A stretch of DNA of 64,000 nucleotides from an uncultured Clostridia bacterium. GTDB taxonomy: Bacteria > Bacillota > Clostridia > Christensenellales > Borkfalkiaceae. The translations under genes and the position numbers were made by a program. Under the pieces are notes generated by a model. That model was not told where the DNA came from, ran no database searches, and saw only the letters and a program-made list of their open reading frames with translations. How positions within the stretch are numbered: position 1 is the first letter of the stretch; each line of letters begins with the position of its first letter. The stretch is taken from NCBI GenBank assembly GCA_947627565.1, contig CANQWO010000003.1:1-64000 (forward strand). Reading direction: 5' to 3'. Below, piece after piece: positions 43,127 through 51,440 of the stretch.

Positions 43127-44488
43127 TTACGGATTCTTTCCCGCAAAGACGGCGGCGGCGTGTTTCAGCAGGCAGTCCCTGCGGTTGCGGCGGCCGTCTT
43201 GAAGGCAGAAATCGAGCAGTTCCCGGAGCACGCGGGAGGTCTCGCGGGGCGGGACGCCGAGCGCACGGATGTCGTCGCCGCCGACTGCGAGTTCGCCGAG
43301 CGTCATGGGCACGCCCTCCGCCCGCATTTTTTCCGCCACAACCCGCCATTTTTCCACGGTGGGGGCGGGGGAGAGATCGTCTTTGCACGCCGAAAAATCG
43401 GCCTGTTTGAGGGCAAAGAGCAGCGGAAGACGGTCCCCGCAGGCGCGGATATCCGCGCGCACCTTGCTCTCCCGCATGCGGCAGTCGAAATCGCGCATGT
43501 GCATCTTCACGAGGAACGCGGTCTCGTCGACGAGCGCCTTGGGGGCGCGGAGGCCGCTCAGGATCTTCGCCGCGATGGGCGCGCCCTCCTCGGCATGGGC
43601 ATGGAAATTGCCGTCGCGCCGCATGCAGAAGGGCTTTCCGACGTCGTGCAGGAGCGCCGCCCAGCGGATGCGGGCGGGGGCGTAGCGCACACAGCGAAAG
43701 GCGTGTTCGAGCACGTCGTAGCTATGGAAATCCGACCGTTGCGCCATGCCTTCGCCGCAGGCAAGCGCGGGCATGGTATGCCCCAACACCGTCGTATCCC
43801 GCAAAATGCAGAGGCCGCGATAGGGCGCTTCGGCGTCGCCGTGGCGCGCGTCCGCCTGCAATAATAGTTGCAGTTCGCGGAAGACGCGCTCGGGCGCGAT
43901 GTCCTCGATGAGCGCGGCGTTGGCGCTTGCTCCCGCGAGTGCGGCGGCATCGGGCGCAAACCCCGTCTGCGCGGCGATGCGCGCAAGGCGCAAAAGCCGC
44001 AGTCCGTCCTCTCCGAAGACGCATTCGGGCGCGCGCACGGTGCGCAGCAGACGCCGTTCGATGTCCTCCATGCCGCCCAAGGGGTCGACGTACCGTTCCG
44101 CGCGGATGTCGTAGTATACGGCGTTGGCGCAGAAGTCCCGCCGGCGGGCGTCGGACAGGATATCGTCGGTGAAGGCGATCTCGGCGGGCGTGTGGAGGCC
44201 GCGGAGGTAGCGGTCGGTGCGGAAGCGGGTAAATTCATAGTCGTGCCCCGCTTCGTCCCGGACCTTGACGGTCCCCGTCCGTGGGTATACGGCGCGGACA
44301 TGGGTGCCGCATTTTTCGCATGCGGCGATAAAATCCTCCTCGGACATGGGGGAGGCGAGGTCGTAATCGGCGTCCCCCTCGGGGGGATGACCCGCCAAAA
44401 GATCGCGCACGCTCCCCCCGACGACATAGAGCGGGAGGGCGCAGGCGTCCGCGAGTGCGATCAAATTTTCCGGCAAAAAGTTCTTCAT
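43127..44488 (-). CDS. cca: CCA tRNA nucleotidyltransferase / poly(A) polymerase family
   Basis: Adds or repairs the 3' CCA end of tRNAs. 453 residues: nucleotidyltransferase head with VVGGSVRDLLAG and DADYDLA, the RRDFCANAVYYD segment, the RRLLRTVRAPECVFGEDGLRLLRLAR neck, and an HD-like C-terminal region (AALLHDVGKPF, FHAHAEEGAPIA). Two neighbouring copies of the CGGACATG motif encode SPMSEEDF and GTHVRAVY just after the catalytic Asp pair. GGAAGCG precedes the ATG at 44486-44488. It is divergent from the lipid kinase gene and shares its -35 box. Confidence 0.93.
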   Translation of the reverse strand: MKNFLPENLIALADACALPLYVVGGSVRDLLAGHPPEGDADYDLASPMSEEDFIAACEKCGTHVRAVYPRTGTVKVRDEAGHDYEFTRFRTDRYLRGLHTPAEIAFTDDILSDARRRDFCANAVYYDIRAERYVDPLGGMEDIERRLLRTVRAPECVFGEDGLRLLRLARIAAQTGFAPDAAALAGASANAALIEDIAPERVFRELQLLLQADARHGDAEAPYRGLCILRDTTVLGHTMPALACGEGMAQRSDFHSYDVLEHAFRCVRYAPARIRWAALLHDVGKPFCMRRDGNFHAHAEEGAPIAAKILSGLRAPKALVDETAFLVKMHMRDFDCRMRESKVRADIRACGDRLPLLFALKQADFSACKDDLSPAPTVEKWRVVAEKMRAEGVPMTLGELAVGGDDIRALGVPPRETSRVLRELLDFCLQDGRRNRRDCLLKHAAAVFAGKNP

Positions 44489-44517
44489 GACGCTTCCAAA
44501 AATATTTTTCCGAAAAC

Positions 44518-44569
44518 AGTATAGCAGATTGAGAAAAAAATTGCAATTCTTCGAGAGATATTGTATAAT
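44518..44569. promoter_or_regulatory. Divergent promoters sharing one -35 box
   Basis: TTGCAA at 44541-44546 is its own reverse complement. To the right it has 17 bases and TATAAT (44564-44569) for the lipid kinase. To the left, on the minus strand, it has 17 bases and TATACT (44518-44523) for cca. The two polymerases cannot occupy it together. Confidence 0.7.
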
Positions 44570-44599
44570 AAGTCAAGAAACATTACGGCGGAAAAAAGG

Positions 44600-45457
44600 A
44601 TGTTGAATTTCATCGTCAATCCCAATACCAAAAAACTCGGCGCGCTGCTCGAAGAGATCGCCGCGCGGCTCAATGCGGAAAAGATCCCGTTCGATATCCT
44701 TTCGGGGACGACCAAAGAGGAGACGCGCGCCATTGCGGGGCGGCTCTCGGAGAGCGGACCCGTCCAAATCGTCGCCGTCGGCGGCGACGGGACGGTGAAC
44801 GACGTCGTTTCCGGCATCACCGTGCCCGAAAACGTCGAGCTTGGGATCATTCCGATGGGGACGGGCAACGACTTCGCCGAAGCGGTCGGCATTCCCAACG
44901 GGATCGCCGCGCTCGATCTCATCCTCAAGGGCCCGTCGCGGTATACCGATTTCATCGACTGCGGGGAAAACAAGAGTCTGAACATCGCGGGGCTGGGCAT
45001 CGACGTCGACATATTGGAGCGCTGTTATCGCATGAAGGGGCACAAGCGGAGCAAATATTTCCGCAGTCTGCTCGCCTCGCTCTTTCATTATAAGGGTCAG
45101 AAGATCGAAGTTACGGTGGGCGACGAATGCTTCTCCGTCACGGCGTTCATTGCGGCGGTGTGCAACGGTTCGCAGTTCGGCGGCGGCATCCGCATCTGTC
45201 CGCCCGCGGACCCCGGCGACGGCAAGTTGGATCTCGTCGTCATTTCCTGCCCGAAGCGCAGCAAAATCTTATTCGAACTGATCCGCCTCATGCGGGGAAA
45301 GATCCTCGAGCGGCCCATCTCCCGCCACATCCTCTGCGAGGAGGCGCGGATCGTCCAGACGGAGGGCAAGACCGTCCAGCTCGACGGCGAACTCGTCGAA
45401 GCGCGCTCTTTGACCGCCCGCATCGTGAGCGGGAAACTCAGAATCTTCCGGAGTTGA
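44600..45457 (+). CDS. Diacylglycerol/lipid kinase, YegS/DgkB family
   Basis: Phosphorylates a lipid such as diacylglycerol with ATP. 285 residues. The glycine-rich nucleotide site VAVGGDGTVNDVVSG, the following GIIPMGTGNDFA, and the C-terminal IRICPPADPGDGKLDLVVI and VQLDGE segments are family hallmarks. The ATG at 44600 follows GGCGG...AAGG; in-frame codons further up overlap the promoter. The next gene starts one base after its stop codon, so it is cotranscribed with the PAS-PP2C phosphatase. Confidence 0.9.
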   Translation: MLNFIVNPNTKKLGALLEEIAARLNAEKIPFDILSGTTKEETRAIAGRLSESGPVQIVAVGGDGTVNDVVSGITVPENVELGIIPMGTGNDFAEAVGIPNGIAALDLILKGPSRYTDFIDCGENKSLNIAGLGIDVDILERCYRMKGHKRSKYFRSLLASLFHYKGQKIEVTVGDECFSVTAFIAAVCNGSQFGGGIRICPPADPGDGKLDLVVISCPKRSKILFELIRLMRGKILERPISRHILCEEARIVQTEGKTVQLDGELVEARSLTARIVSGKLRIFRS

Positions 45458-45458
45458 A

Positions 45459-46517
45459 ATGGCAAATCTCTATCGGGAAGTCTTAGACAGCATTCCCACG
45501 GCGGCGATCGTCGTCGACGAAAATTTCAGAGTGCGGTATATGAACCGCGCGTTCGGCGACTATTTCCGTTCGGGCAAGCGCAAGGGGACGCTGCGCGATG
45601 TCACCGATTGCGGCCAAAACGAGGGGACGTGCGGCGAGGGCGTGCGCTGTGCCTATTGTCCGCTGCGCAATCTCTTCCGGGAGGTCATCGACTCGGGGAA
45701 GACGGCGTTCCGCAAGATCATTCTCGGCAGCGGCGAAGGGGGGCTCGCCCTGCGCATGAAGGTGAGCCCGCTCGGGAAGTATTTTCTCGGCGTCGTCGAC
45801 AACGCCTACGAGACGGAGATCGCGCGCGAGATGTATTCCGCGCAAACCATCCAGCAGCGGCTCCTGCCGCCCGCCTCGGGGAAGAACGGCACGCCCTATT
45901 CCTTTACCTATATCCCCTGCCGCGAGATCGGCGGGGACCTGCCGGACGTCTATGAGGTCGGCGGGCATACCATGGGGGTGCTGGCCGACGTCTCGGGCAA
46001 GGGCGTGGCGGCGGGCATGCTCTCGGCGTTCGTCAAGGCGGGCTGGGACAGGAGCGAAAGCTCTCCCGCGCGCGCCCTCGGCGGCCTCAATGCAAAGTTC
46101 GCCGAGCTCAATCTCGACGAACGGTCCTACATCACGGCCGTGGCGGCCCTCATCGAGGAAGACAGTCGCGTCATCCGCTACTGTTTTGCCGGCCATAACG
46201 CGCCCATGCTCCTCAAAGGGCGGGACGGCATCGCAGAGATCGAGGGCAGTTCGCCTCCCATTTCGACCTGGATGCCCGGCTATCGCTACGAGGACAGGAC
46301 GATCGGCTATGAGCGGGGGGACCTCCTCGTACTTCTGACCGACGGCGTTATCGAGAGCAAGAGCCCGCACGGGGAACAATTCGGATTGGAGCGCGTCGAG
46401 ACGGTCCTGAGCCATTCGGAGAACGCCGAGCGCTTCATCGAACGCCTCAAAGCGGCGCTCAAAAACTTCTGCGGAACCTTCGCGGACGACATCACCGCGA
46501 TTGCGTTTGAATTGTAA
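45459..46517 (+). CDS. PAS-PP2C serine phosphatase (RsbU/SpoIIE type) with Cys-rich PAS
   Basis: A 352-residue cytoplasmic signalling phosphatase. Residues 1-120 form a PAS domain (LDSIPTAAIVVDENFRVRYMNRAF) with four clustered Cys (51, 58, 64, 67; DCGQNEGTCGEGVRCAYC). Such Cys-PAS domains occur in redox or gas-responsive regulators and may hold a metal or Fe-S centre. A helix with SAQTIQQRLLPP links to the SpoIIE-type phosphatase domain (CREIGGDLPDVYEV, GVLADVSGKGVAAGMLSAFVK, AGHNAPMLL, LLTDGVIES, FADDITAIAFEL), with the metal-binding Asp residues present. Its likely substrate is a phosphorylated STAS protein such as the one at 59801. Confidence 0.9.
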   Translation: MANLYREVLDSIPTAAIVVDENFRVRYMNRAFGDYFRSGKRKGTLRDVTDCGQNEGTCGEGVRCAYCPLRNLFREVIDSGKTAFRKIILGSGEGGLALRMKVSPLGKYFLGVVDNAYETEIAREMYSAQTIQQRLLPPASGKNGTPYSFTYIPCREIGGDLPDVYEVGGHTMGVLADVSGKGVAAGMLSAFVKAGWDRSESSPARALGGLNAKFAELNLDERSYITAVAALIEEDSRVIRYCFAGHNAPMLLKGRDGIAEIEGSSPPISTWMPGYRYEDRTIGYERGDLLVLLTDGVIESKSPHGEQFGLERVETVLSHSENAERFIERLKAALKNFCGTFADDITAIAFEL

Positions 46518-46634
46518 TTTTGCTAAATGCTTGCGGCGGTTGACCACATTGCTGGCACCCATGTCCGCGATCGTCGGCAAGAAAACGAAAAAAGCGGACG
46601 ATCACGATGCACCGCGGCCGACTTTCGGCGCATG

Positions 46635-46665
46635 AAAAAACCGCCTCTATTGAGGCGGTTTTTTC
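46635..46665. terminator. Bidirectional terminator
   Basis: AAAAAACCGCCTC / GAGGCGGTTTTTT stem with a 4-base loop between convergent genes. A CGGACATG copy (46560-46567) lies between the phosphatase stop codon and this hairpin. Confidence 0.9.
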
Positions 46666-46674
46666 GTTGTTCGA

Positions 46675-46911
46675 TTACTCGAGGATCAAAGAATTGTAGA
46701 GCGCGACCCAAACGGCGTCGATCCAGTGGATGATCGGGATCCACGACGTGAAGGTGACGACAAGCGCTACAACCAAGCTGACCGTGGATTTGTTTCTCAG
46801 GAATGCCGACCAACGGACAAGGATCTCCACGATCCAGCCGACGAACGGGATGATGAGCAAAACGATCTGGATGAGCCGATCTTGCTTATGGAACCAAGTA
46901 TCAAAGTTCAT
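46675..46911 (-). CDS. Small two-span membrane protein
   Basis: 78 residues: MNFDTWFHKQDRL, then two hydrophobic segments (IQIVLLIIPFVGWIVEILV and VSLVVALVVTFTSWIPIIHWI) joined by a short basic loop. The ATG at 46909-46911 follows GGAAGG; an upstream extension has no ribosome binding site. It resembles small inner-membrane proteins of unknown function common in Firmicutes. Monocistronic. Confidence 0.65.
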   Translation of the reverse strand: MNFDTWFHKQDRLIQIVLLIIPFVGWIVEILVRWSAFLRNKSTVSLVVALVVTFTSWIPIIHWIDAVWVALYNSLILE

Positions 46912-47145
46912 AATGCCTTCCACTCCTTTTTTTGTTGTTATTATTATTCTACACAAAGCGGACTGGATTGTCAAGAGATTGACGGAAAATTTTTTCGACT
47001 ATTTTTTTCAAAAATCGGCACGGCTTTCCGTTTCACGGACCGCGCTCTTCGGCGGGTGCGGAGCCGAGACCGCGGGATCGGCATTTTGAGCAAAATCGGG
47101 GGCCCGTTTCGGACATGCCCCCGTCGCACTTCATAAGGCGGGCGG

Positions 47146-47679
47146 TCAGAGCCTCTCCGTGCGGAACGCCTCGCCCGTTTCGACGTCCTTGAAGGTGAGC
47201 GTGCCGTCCTCCAAAACGAGGTATGCGTGCGGCGATCCGTCCTTGGGAATGGAGACCGAGCCGCAATTGACATAGGTATACGTCTCCCGCTCCTCGAAGG
47301 CGGGGACGTGGAAGTGGCCGCAGACGAGGACGTCGCCCTTTTTGAGCAAGGCGGGGATATGGTGGCCGTGCGTCAGGATCATCGTCCGCTGCCCCACGGG
47401 AAGGATGCAATACTCCGCGCCGATGGGGAAATCGAGGACCAGCGTATCGACTTCGCTGTCGCAATTTCCGTGGACGCAGAGGAGATCGTCCTTCATGGAA
47501 TTGAGAAGTTCGGCGCAGGCGAGCGTGGAATACTCGGGCGGCAGCGGATTGCGTGCGCCGTGGTAGAGGAGATCGCCGAGCAGAATGAGCTTTTGGGCGT
47601 GCTCCGATTCATAGCGCGCCTTCAAGAGGCGCAAATAGTGCGCGGAACCGTGGATATCCGAAGCGATGACGTATTTCAT
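47146..47679 (-). CDS. yfcE: YfcE-type metallophosphodiesterase
   Basis: A 177-residue calcineurin-like phosphoesterase. Metal ligands: ASDIHGS, LLGDLLYHG, CVHGNCDSEVD, LTHGHH and CGHFHVPAF, all in the usual order for the MJ0936/YfcE family. The activity is on phosphodiesters in vitro; the natural substrate is not established. GGGAGG precedes the ATG at 47677-47679, which overlaps the stop codon of the HAD gene by four bases. Last gene of a four-gene minus-strand operon. Confidence 0.88.
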   Translation of the reverse strand: MKYVIASDIHGSAHYLRLLKARYESEHAQKLILLGDLLYHGARNPLPPEYSTLACAELLNSMKDDLLCVHGNCDSEVDTLVLDFPIGAEYCILPVGQRTMILTHGHHIPALLKKGDVLVCGHFHVPAFEERETYTYVNCGSVSIPKDGSPHAYLVLEDGTLTFKDVETGEAFRTERL

Positions 47680-48485
47680 AGTGACCTCCCGATTTCCGAT
47701 TGGGAAAGAATTTCTTTGATTTTGACGAGGACGCCGCCCGCCTCGTTCGCGGCGATGACGGGGAACTGTTCTTTGAGCGGCGGATAGGCATTGGCGGGGA
47801 CGTAGGCCGTCCCGCATTCGACCAGCATTTCGAAGTCGTTCATGTGGTCGCCGAACGCGACGCATTCCTCCCGCTTGAGGCCGAAACGGCTGCGAATGAC
47901 GCGGATCGCCGCACCCTTGTTGGAATCGGGCGAGGAGACGTCGCACCAGTCGAAGCCGGAGATGGCGGTGCGGAGCGCGGGGAGCCGCGACGGCAGTTTT
48001 TGGATGCAATTTTCGGCGGCCGCGATCTCGTCGTAGACGGCGATCTTGCAGATGCGCTCCCGCCCGATGATCTCTTCGAGGCGGTCCACCTTCACGCAGT
48101 TGGTGTAGGCGTCCATCGCATAGTCGAAAAAGGGGCGGACGTCGTCTTCGAGATAGGCGCACGTCTCCCCGCAGAGCATGGGGTAGAGATGGGGGATGGC
48201 GCGGATCTCCGCGAGGGCATGCCTGAGGTCGCCGTCGTCGACGGACGAAATATGTAACGTCTCGCCGCGGTATTTGACGAGCGCGCCGTTTTCGGCGATG
48301 AAGACGACCTTGTCTGCGACCGGAGCGAACAATTTCTTCAGATTGGCGTATTGCCGTCCGCTGGCCGGCGCGAAGAGGATGCCCCGCTCGGACATGGCGC
48401 GGATGAGGCCGAAGATCTCGGCGGGGAGGCGCTTGTCGTTGGTGAGCAGCGTTCCGTCGAGATCGGTTGCGATAAATTTGATCAT
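47676..48485 (-). CDS. Cof-type HAD hydrolase
   Basis: A 269-residue haloacid dehalogenase-superfamily phosphatase, Cof/YidA subfamily: motif I FIATDLDGTLL, motif II PASGRQY, motif III KGAAIRVI, motif IV FGDHMNDFEML, with a C2B cap. Family members dephosphorylate sugar phosphates, flavin or pyridoxal phosphates; the exact substrate cannot be read from the sequence. GGAG precedes the ATG at 48483-48485. Third gene of the operon. A motif copy encodes AMSERG. Confidence 0.87.
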   Translation of the reverse strand: MIKFIATDLDGTLLTNDKRLPAEIFGLIRAMSERGILFAPASGRQYANLKKLFAPVADKVVFIAENGALVKYRGETLHISSVDDGDLRHALAEIRAIPHLYPMLCGETCAYLEDDVRPFFDYAMDAYTNCVKVDRLEEIIGRERICKIAVYDEIAAAENCIQKLPSRLPALRTAISGFDWCDVSSPDSNKGAAIRVIRSRFGLKREECVAFGDHMNDFEMLVECGTAYVPANAYPPLKEQFPVIAANEAGGVLVKIKEILSQSEIGRSL

Positions 48486-48499
48486 AGTATCTCCAAATA

Positions 48500-49924
48500 T
48501 CAGGCGAGGGGCGCAAAGAGCATGAGCGCGCGCTCGAGACCGCGCCGGACGGCGCTCGCCTTGGGGAGCGGAGCGCTCTGCCGCCATGTCTCGAGAAAGT
48601 CGCGCTCGAGCGATTGCGCGAGGGGCATGTCCGCGATGACGGCCCCGCATTCGGCCTGAATATACAGACTTCGGAAGTCGAGATTGCAGCTCGAGACGAG
48701 GGAAAGTTCGCCGTCGACGACCGCGCTCTTCGCATGCAGGAATCCCGGCGTATACTCGCGGACGGAGACGCCCGCCTCTTCGAGCACGCGCCCGTAGGCC
48801 CGCGTCAGGAGAAAGACGGATCGCTTGTCCGGAATGTGCGGAATGAGGATGCGCACGTCCACGCCCGCGCGCGCCGCGGCGGAGAGCGCCGCGACCATGT
48901 CGTAGGGAAGCGACAGATAGGGCGTACAGAGCCAGAGTTTGCGCTTCGCATGGGCGCAGAGCGTGAGAAGGACCTCGGGGAAGATCCGCGCCCCGTTTGC
49001 CTCGCCGTCGGAGAGAGGGATGAGCGGAATTTCGCCCCGCGGCTGAAAATTCTCCCCCTTCGGAAGGCCGTCAGACGGATTCAGGGCATACCATGTCCGA
49101 AGCAAGAGCTCCGTAAATGCGTCTGTGCCCGCAATGCGGACGGCGGTATCCTTCCAGTGCCCGAAGCGCAGTTTTTCGCCGATGTATTCGTCGGCGAGGT
49201 TGATTCCGCCGACATAGGCGACGTCATCGATGACGGCGAGTTTGCGATGGTCGCGGTGGGAAAATCCGCGCCCCGGCCGCAGGCGGCGGAAACAGGCCGC
49301 GCGGATGCCGAACCCCGCGAGTTCCCGGTAGTAGTGCTCGGGGAGCGTCAGGGCGCAGCCGAAATCGTCGTAGATGACGCGCACGTCGACGCCCGCTTCG
49401 GCGCGGGCCTTGAGAAGCTCGAGCACGTCGCCCCAAAAGACGCCGCGGGCGATGATGTAGTATTCGAGATAGATGCGCCGCTGTGCGCATCTCAGGTCGG
49501 TGAGCAGGCGTTCATACATCTCTCTTCCGACGGAAAAGTACGTCACATCTCGGACATGGTGCCCTCCGATTCCGTGCGTCGCCTCGGAGAGCGCCTCGAT
49601 CCGCGGGAACGCGCCTTCGCCGCTCGGGCCCGTCTTGGCCGCCGCGGACGGGACATTCCTGCCGCTGCGGAACAGGAGACAGAGCGCGGCGCCTACCCAC
49701 GGGAAGAAGAGCAGAAAGAGCTTGGCGATCTTCCGCTCGGGCAGGTCGCGTTCGGCGACCACGGCGAGGGCCGTTACAAAGGAAAAAACCCGTTCCGCCA
49801 GCGCGACGGGCGCGAGCAGACGGGGAAGCAACAGGGCGAGCGCGAAAGTCCCCGCGAGCATGAGCGCAAAGAGCAGGACGCAGGGGAAAAGTCTTCCGCG
49901 GAAAAAGTATTTCCATCTCCGCAT
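48500..49924 (-). CDS. cls: Cardiolipin synthase (phospholipase D family)
   Basis: A membrane enzyme joining two phosphatidylglycerols into cardiolipin. 474 residues: two N-terminal membrane segments (CVLLFALMLAGTFALALLLP and KLFLLFFPWVGAALCLLF), then two PLD domains with HKD motifs HRKLAVID and HAKSAVVD. The ATG at 49922-49924 lacks an obvious ribosome binding site and lies 18 bases after the dehydrogenase gene, so coupling is likely. Four CGGACATG copies fall in this gene, read in different frames (HHVRDVTY, RTWYAL, VIADMPLA and one at its downstream edge in the HAD gene). Confidence 0.92.
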   Translation of the reverse strand: MRRWKYFFRGRLFPCVLLFALMLAGTFALALLLPRLLAPVALAERVFSFVTALAVVAERDLPERKIAKLFLLFFPWVGAALCLLFRSGRNVPSAAAKTGPSGEGAFPRIEALSEATHGIGGHHVRDVTYFSVGREMYERLLTDLRCAQRRIYLEYYIIARGVFWGDVLELLKARAEAGVDVRVIYDDFGCALTLPEHYYRELAGFGIRAACFRRLRPGRGFSHRDHRKLAVIDDVAYVGGINLADEYIGEKLRFGHWKDTAVRIAGTDAFTELLLRTWYALNPSDGLPKGENFQPRGEIPLIPLSDGEANGARIFPEVLLTLCAHAKRKLWLCTPYLSLPYDMVAALSAAARAGVDVRILIPHIPDKRSVFLLTRAYGRVLEEAGVSVREYTPGFLHAKSAVVDGELSLVSSCNLDFRSLYIQAECGAVIADMPLAQSLERDFLETWRQSAPLPKASAVRRGLERALMLFAPLA

Positions 49925-49942
49925 ATGTATGCGGCCGGGCGG

Positions 49943-50953
49943 TTATTGCAGCAAGTCTACGAAACTGATCTCATCGACGTCGCGGTCCTTCTTTTGGTCG
50001 TACCCCGCGAGGAAATCCGCCACTTTCGAGGGTTTGCAGGCGTTTGCATGGAACGGCGAGGGATCGACCGCCTTGTTGGCCATGAGGTTGATCGCCGTCT
50101 TGAGGTATTTGATGCCGTGCGAAACGCAGTTCAGCGAGAGGTGTTTTTTGAACGCGACGCTGAGGTCGATGAGCACGCGCGACCCGCTGGACCCGAAGTA
50201 GACCACCTTCCCCGCATGCGCGCAGAGCAGAAGGGGGACCTCGGTGCGGTTCCCGGAGGCGGAAGCGATATACACGGCGCCGCTCGCAAGTCTTCCGCCC
50301 GTGACGGAGGCCACGGCGGTCAGGAGATTGATGTCGGCGGGCACGGTGTAGTAGATGCCGCAGTTGCGCGCGAACGCAAGGCGGCCCTTATCGGCGTCTA
50401 CGAGGATGGGCGCGGCCTGCTGGTAGATCAGAAGCTGGCAGACGAGGATGCCGATGATGTCGGCGCCGACGACGACGATGTGCTGCCCCTTCTTGGCGCC
50501 GAGATGATCGGTGATCTCCTTGGCCGTCGCGACATAGTGGAGCAGGAGCCCGCGCTCGTCGCTCACGGAGGCGGGGAGCGCCGTCATATCGTCGGGCGAG
50601 ACGTTGACGAAATCCGTGAGGAACCCGTCGACCGTCTTGCCGCATGCGTCGTAGTCATCCGCGGAGAAATCGCGCTTCTCGGTGCCCTCCTGCGGGATGG
50701 GGCGGAAGCCGTGCAGCACGACGCGCGTGCCTCTCGGCCATGCGGGATCGGCGTCGTCGGCGATGAAGCCCACGGCGTATCTTCCCGGGATCAGGGGGAA
50801 TTTGACGCGGACGTCGCCGTTGAAGATGGCGGCGTCTTGGTTTGCGAGGAGCACTTTGGTGACCCGAACGCGAAGTTTGCCCGCCTGCGGTGCGGGCAGC
50901 GGCGCTTCCGAAAGGACCAATTTTTTTGCTTCCACGAGTTCCCAGGTGTTCAT
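49943..50953 (-). CDS. Medium-chain dehydrogenase/reductase-like protein
   Basis: A 336-residue protein with the two-domain plan of zinc-type alcohol/polyol dehydrogenases: GroES-like N-terminus ([33 protein letters not shown]) and a Rossmann domain ([33 protein letters not shown]). The usual catalytic Cys after the first strand is replaced (LLANQD) and the four-Cys structural zinc lobe is missing, so it may not be a zinc enzyme. AAAGGAG precedes the ATG at 50951-50953. First gene of the operon leading to cls, HAD and yfcE. Substrate unknown. Confidence 0.75.
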   Translation of the reverse strand: MNTWELVEAKKLVLSEAPLPAPQAGKLRVRVTKVLLANQDAAIFNGDVRVKFPLIPGRYAVGFIADDADPAWPRGTRVVLHGFRPIPQEGTEKRDFSADDYDACGKTVDGFLTDFVNVSPDDMTALPASVSDERGLLLHYVATAKEITDHLGAKKGQHIVVVGADIIGILVCQLLIYQQAAPILVDADKGRLAFARNCGIYYTVPADINLLTAVASVTGGRLASGAVYIASASGNRTEVPLLLCAHAGKVVYFGSSGSRVLIDLSVAFKKHLSLNCVSHGIKYLKTAINLMANKAVDPSPFHANACKPSKVADFLAGYDQKKDRDVDEISFVDLLQ

Positions 50954-50994
50954 TGACGGCTCCTTTACCTGCAATTTTTGTAATGTTCCATTCT

Positions 50995-51023
50995 ATTATA
51001 CCGCAAAACCGCGCATTTGGCAA
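50995..51023 (-). promoter_or_regulatory. Promoter of the dehydrogenase-cls operon
   Basis: On the minus strand TTGCCA (51018-51023), 17 bases, TATAAT (50995-51000). Confidence 0.75.
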
Positions 51024-51113
51024 GACTTTTTGGCGGAGTTTCGGCGAATTGGATTTTTTCGCGAAAAAAACGGCATGCCGCGGCGGAATTTTGCGATTGT
51101 ACTTCAAAATCAG

Positions 51114-51142
51114 TTGACGAACGGAAAAAAACACGGTATAAT
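51114..51142 (+). promoter_or_regulatory. Promoter of rpmE
   Basis: TTGACG (51114-51119), 17 bases, TATAAT (51137-51142). Confidence 0.8.
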
Positions 51143-51185
51143 GGTACGCGTAAACGCAAAACAAACTCACAGCGAGGTGAACGAT

Positions 51186-51389
51186 ATGAAATCCGACATT
51201 CATCCCAAATATCACGAAGTGACCGTCGTCTGTGCCTGCGGCGAAACGTTTAAGACGGGCACGACCAAGGATACCGACATGTTGAAGGTGGATATTTGCA
51301 GCAAATGCCATCCTTTCTTCACGGGCAGGCAGAAACTCGTCGATACGGGCGGCAGAGTCGATAAGTTCAAGAAAAGATACGGCATCTAA
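51186..51389 (+). CDS. rpmE: Ribosomal protein bL31 (zinc form)
   Basis: 67 residues with [51 protein letters not shown]: the bL31 signature with zinc-binding Cys residues. GAGGTG precedes the ATG at 51186; the longer frame upstream is not supported by a ribosome binding site. It has its own promoter and terminator and lies directly before the DUF1385-prmC and prfA genes, the usual Firmicutes order. Confidence 0.95.
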   Translation: MKSDIHPKYHEVTVVCACGETFKTGTTKDTDMLKVDICSKCHPFFTGRQKLVDTGGRVDKFKKRYGI

Positions 51390-51399
51390 CAGAAGACAG

Positions 51400-51423
51400 C
51401 AGCCTCTCACGGAGGCTGTTTTG
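51400..51423 (+). terminator. Terminator or attenuator after rpmE
   Basis: CAGCCTC / GAGGCTG stem followed by TTTTGTTATT. It ends 18 bases before the next start codon, so read-through is possible. Confidence 0.7.
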
Positions 51424-51440
51424 TTATTGGAGAAGATTGC

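Noticed and set aside
47146..48735. A 529-codon minus-strand frame spanning yfcE and the HAD gene
   Set aside because: Only its last 177 codons are real (YfcE). The upstream part is out of frame with the HAD gene, which has its own clear motifs and start.
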